The translations under genes and the position numbers were made by a program. This document shows, piece after piece, positions 62,601-64,000 of a DNA stretch of 64,000 nucleotides; positions within the stretch are counted from its first letter, which is position 1; the number at the start of each line of letters is the position of its first letter. The stretch is from Psychroserpens sp. SPM9. Its GTDB lineage: Bacteria > Bacteroidota > Bacteroidia > Flavobacteriales > Flavobacteriaceae. The stretch covers positions 62,001 to 126,000 of the forward strand of contig NZ_JANZNR010000007.1 in NCBI RefSeq assembly GCF_025153525.1. Direction: 5' to 3'. The notes under the pieces were generated by a model. It ran no database searches, was not told the origin of the DNA, and was given only the letters and a program-made list of their open reading frames with translations.

Positions 62601-63278
62601 TTAGTCTTCGACAATCTTTCCGTCGAGTAGATTAATAATCCGCGAGCCATAAGCTGCATTAGCTTCTGAGTGTGTGGCTTGAATGATAGTGACTCCTTCA
62701 CTGTTAAGTTTAGCAAACAAATCCATAATCTCAGTACTTTGCTTCGAATTGAGATTTCCAGTTGGCTCATCGGCTAATATTAGTTTTGGCTTTCCTATTA
62801 ATGCCCTTGCTATACCTACTAATTGCTGTTGACCTCCACTCAATTGTATTGGAAATAAATCTTTTTTTCCGACGATATTAAAACGGTCCAGCATATCGCC
62901 AACAAGTGCTTTACGTTCTGAAGACTTTACATTTTTATACAGCAATGGAGTTTCTATATTTTCCTGAACCGTCAATTCATCAATAAGATGATAAGCCTGA
63001 AATACAAAACCGATGTACTCTTTATAGAGTTTAGATCTGCTTTTTTCTTTCATGCTATGAACGGGCTCACCTAAAAAGGTATAACCACCATCGGTAAAAC
63101 TATCTAACATCCCAATACAATTGAGTAAGGTAGACTTTCCTGATCCAGACGGTCCCATTAAAGAAATAAACTCGCCTTCTTTAACTGTAAGATTTATGCT
63201 ATCTAAGAGTGCTACTTTTTTACTTCCAGATTGAACCTCGCGAGTTGCCTGACTTAATTTTAATAATGTGTTTGCCAT
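62601..63278 (-). CDS. ABC transporter ATP-binding protein, MacB/LolD-like
   Basis: A 225-residue ATPase: Walker A MGPSGSGKSTLLN, Q-loop AYHLIDELTVQEN, signature LSGGQQQLVGIARALIG, Walker B LILADEPTGNL, H-loop ATHSE. The signature has QLVGIARAL where most have QRVAIARAL. It energises the FtsX-like permease encoded upstream; with TolC this makes a tripartite-type efflux set. Confidence 0.93.
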   Translation of the reverse strand: MANTLLKLSQATREVQSGSKKVALLDSINLTVKEGEFISLMGPSGSGKSTLLNCIGMLDSFTDGGYTFLGEPVHSMKEKSRSKLYKEYIGFVFQAYHLIDELTVQENIETPLLYKNVKSSERKALVGDMLDRFNIVGKKDLFPIQLSGGQQQLVGIARALIGKPKLILADEPTGNLNSKQSTEIMDLFAKLNSEGVTIIQATHSEANAAYGSRIINLLDGKIVED

Positions 63279-63287
63279 GATTGTTTT

Positions 63288-63310
63288 ATAGATCCTGAAA
63301 TAGGTTCTAC
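63288..63310. repeat. Degenerate CCTGAAA palindrome between permease and ATPase genes
   Basis: AGATCCTGAAATAGGTTC matches the left half of the 45543 palindrome, but the right arm has decayed. Confidence 0.4.
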
Positions 63311-63322
63311 ATAAATTTTAAA

Positions 63323-64000
63323 TTATTCTGATCTTAATGAGTTTACCGGATTAGCATTTGCCGCTTGAAGTGTTTTAACACTAATCACCAGTAAAGCAAA
63401 GAAAATCATAGCAACACCACTGATTAAAAACACCCAAAAACTGATGCTTGTTTTATAAGCAAAATCTTGCAGCCAGCTATTAATACCATACCAGGCTATT
63501 GGAGACGCTATAATAAAAGCAATCGCAACTAAGACTAAAAACTCTTTACAAAGCAATGTGTTTATTTGCAATAGCGAAGCGCCTAATACTTTTCGAACAC
63601 CAATCTCTTTGACACGTCGGTTTGTAGTGTAAATCACCAAACCTAATAATCCTAAACAACTTATAAGGATAGATAAACCTGTAGACCAATTTAACAGTTT
63701 AGACACTTTCTTTTCGCGATTATAAAAACGCTGAATGGTTTCATCTAAGAACTCTAATCTATAATCATCGCCATCAACATAGACCTTTTTATAGGCCTTT
63801 TCTATTTTTGAAAGTGTTGCTTTTAAGTGTTCAGGGGATTCATTTTGAAAGGCGACATGTACGGCTTGAAACTGGGTAAATTCACTTTGATACCAATCGC
63901 CACGAAAAGCCATTGGTTTGATTTCAGTTTTTAAAGAACGTTGATGAAAATCGGCCATCACTCCAACGATAGGAATATATTCATCATTCATTAAAACTGA
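63323..64000 (-). CDS. FtsX-like ABC permease, N-terminus outside window
   Basis: The visible 220-odd residues are the C-terminal part of an MacB/FtsX-like permease: a periplasmic segment (EYIPIVGVMADFHQRSLKTEIKP), then four hydrophobic stretches with the family motif TNRRVKEIGVRKVLGAS between the first and second. The frame is open at base 64000, and full members are about 400-800 residues. It stands 45 bp before the ATPase gene; the gap holds a worn CCTGAAA palindrome. Confidence 0.88.
   Translation of the reverse strand, partial: SVLMNDEYIPIVGVMADFHQRSLKTEIKPMAFRGDWYQSEFTQFQAVHVAFQNESPEHLKATLSKIEKAYKKVYVDGDDYRLEFLDETIQRFYNREKKVSKLLNWSTGLSILISCLGLLGLVIYTTNRRVKEIGVRKVLGASLLQINTLLCKEFLVLVAIAFIIASPIAWYGINSWLQDFAYKTSISFWVFLISGVAMIFFALLVISVKTLQAANANPVNSLRSE

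Noticed and set aside
61172-62770. TolC gene starting at 62770
   Set aside because: The first 60 residues overlap the ATPase gene and do not look like a signal peptide; ATG 62590 does.

Overview
The window looks like a chromosomal segment from the family Flavobacteriaceae (phylum Bacteroidota). Four things point there. The DNA is AT-rich and promoters fit the Bacteroidota pattern TTG-N19/20-TAnnTTTG, best seen before the trp operon. Several proteins belong to that phylum: a type IX secretion (type B sorting) surface protein, a GSCFA protein, a carboxypeptidase-regulatory-like/beta-barrel outer-membrane protein and a two-domain DsbD. The tmRNA tag ends GENNYALAA. Dispersed palindromes recur between genes. 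No rRNA or tRNA gene was found; the one certain structural RNA is tmRNA (ssrA).

Layout. 0-2.5 kb: 5' part of a saccharopine/alanine dehydrogenase-like gene, a small membrane ORF, tmRNA with its terminator, and a 5'-truncated EamA transporter. 2.6-5.1 kb: glycogen synthase and ADP-glucose pyrophosphorylase (glgA-glgC). 5.1-14.3 kb: a class A penicillin-binding protein, then a redox/repair island (msrB-msrA, a DsbD with duplicated N-terminal domain, two rhodaneses, two thioredoxin-fold proteins, a MarR regulator with a putative autoregulatory operator, YceI). 14.4-22.7 kb: the complete trpEGDCFBA operon. It is headed by a consensus promoter, a leader peptide with three consecutive Trp codons and an intrinsic attenuator. 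Most gene junctions carry palindromic repeats, and a GIY-YIG nuclease cassette sits between trpB and trpA. 22.8-29 kb: a small unknown gene, trmL, and a two-gene unit of large unrecognised proteins (1236 and 589 aa).

29-38.7 kb: mostly housekeeping and small conserved genes (YitT, VF530, DUF6500, DEAD-box helicase, macro-like protein, UDG-fold protein, TPR protein, ribosomal protein THX, yaaA, RluD-type synthase, PASTA protein, ddl, coaD to 39.2 kb). 39.2-44.5 kb: a two-component system (TPR histidine kinase and LuxR-type regulator) beside a lipoprotein/beta-propeller operon. A shared TACG-N8-CGTA dyad suggests the regulator controls both itself and that operon. 44.6-52.2 kb: GSCFA, alaS, an M23 peptidase, a MerR-like regulator, and lemA with three TPM-domain genes. 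52.2-64 kb: an outer-membrane beta-barrel protein, an XRE regulator/membrane-protein pair with two TTTAC-N5-GTAAA operators, a secreted C-type-lectin protein, the GTPases der and era, an SpoU-type methyltransferase, and an ABC efflux set (TolC, ATPase, FtsX-like permease cut by the window edge).

The least explained parts are the palindrome/GIY-YIG cassettes inside the trp operon, the 23.4-29 kb two-gene module, and the roughly 75-95-bp GCGTTA...TAACGC repeat family (four copies). All functional statements rest on reading the sequence and on family knowledge; no database search was run.
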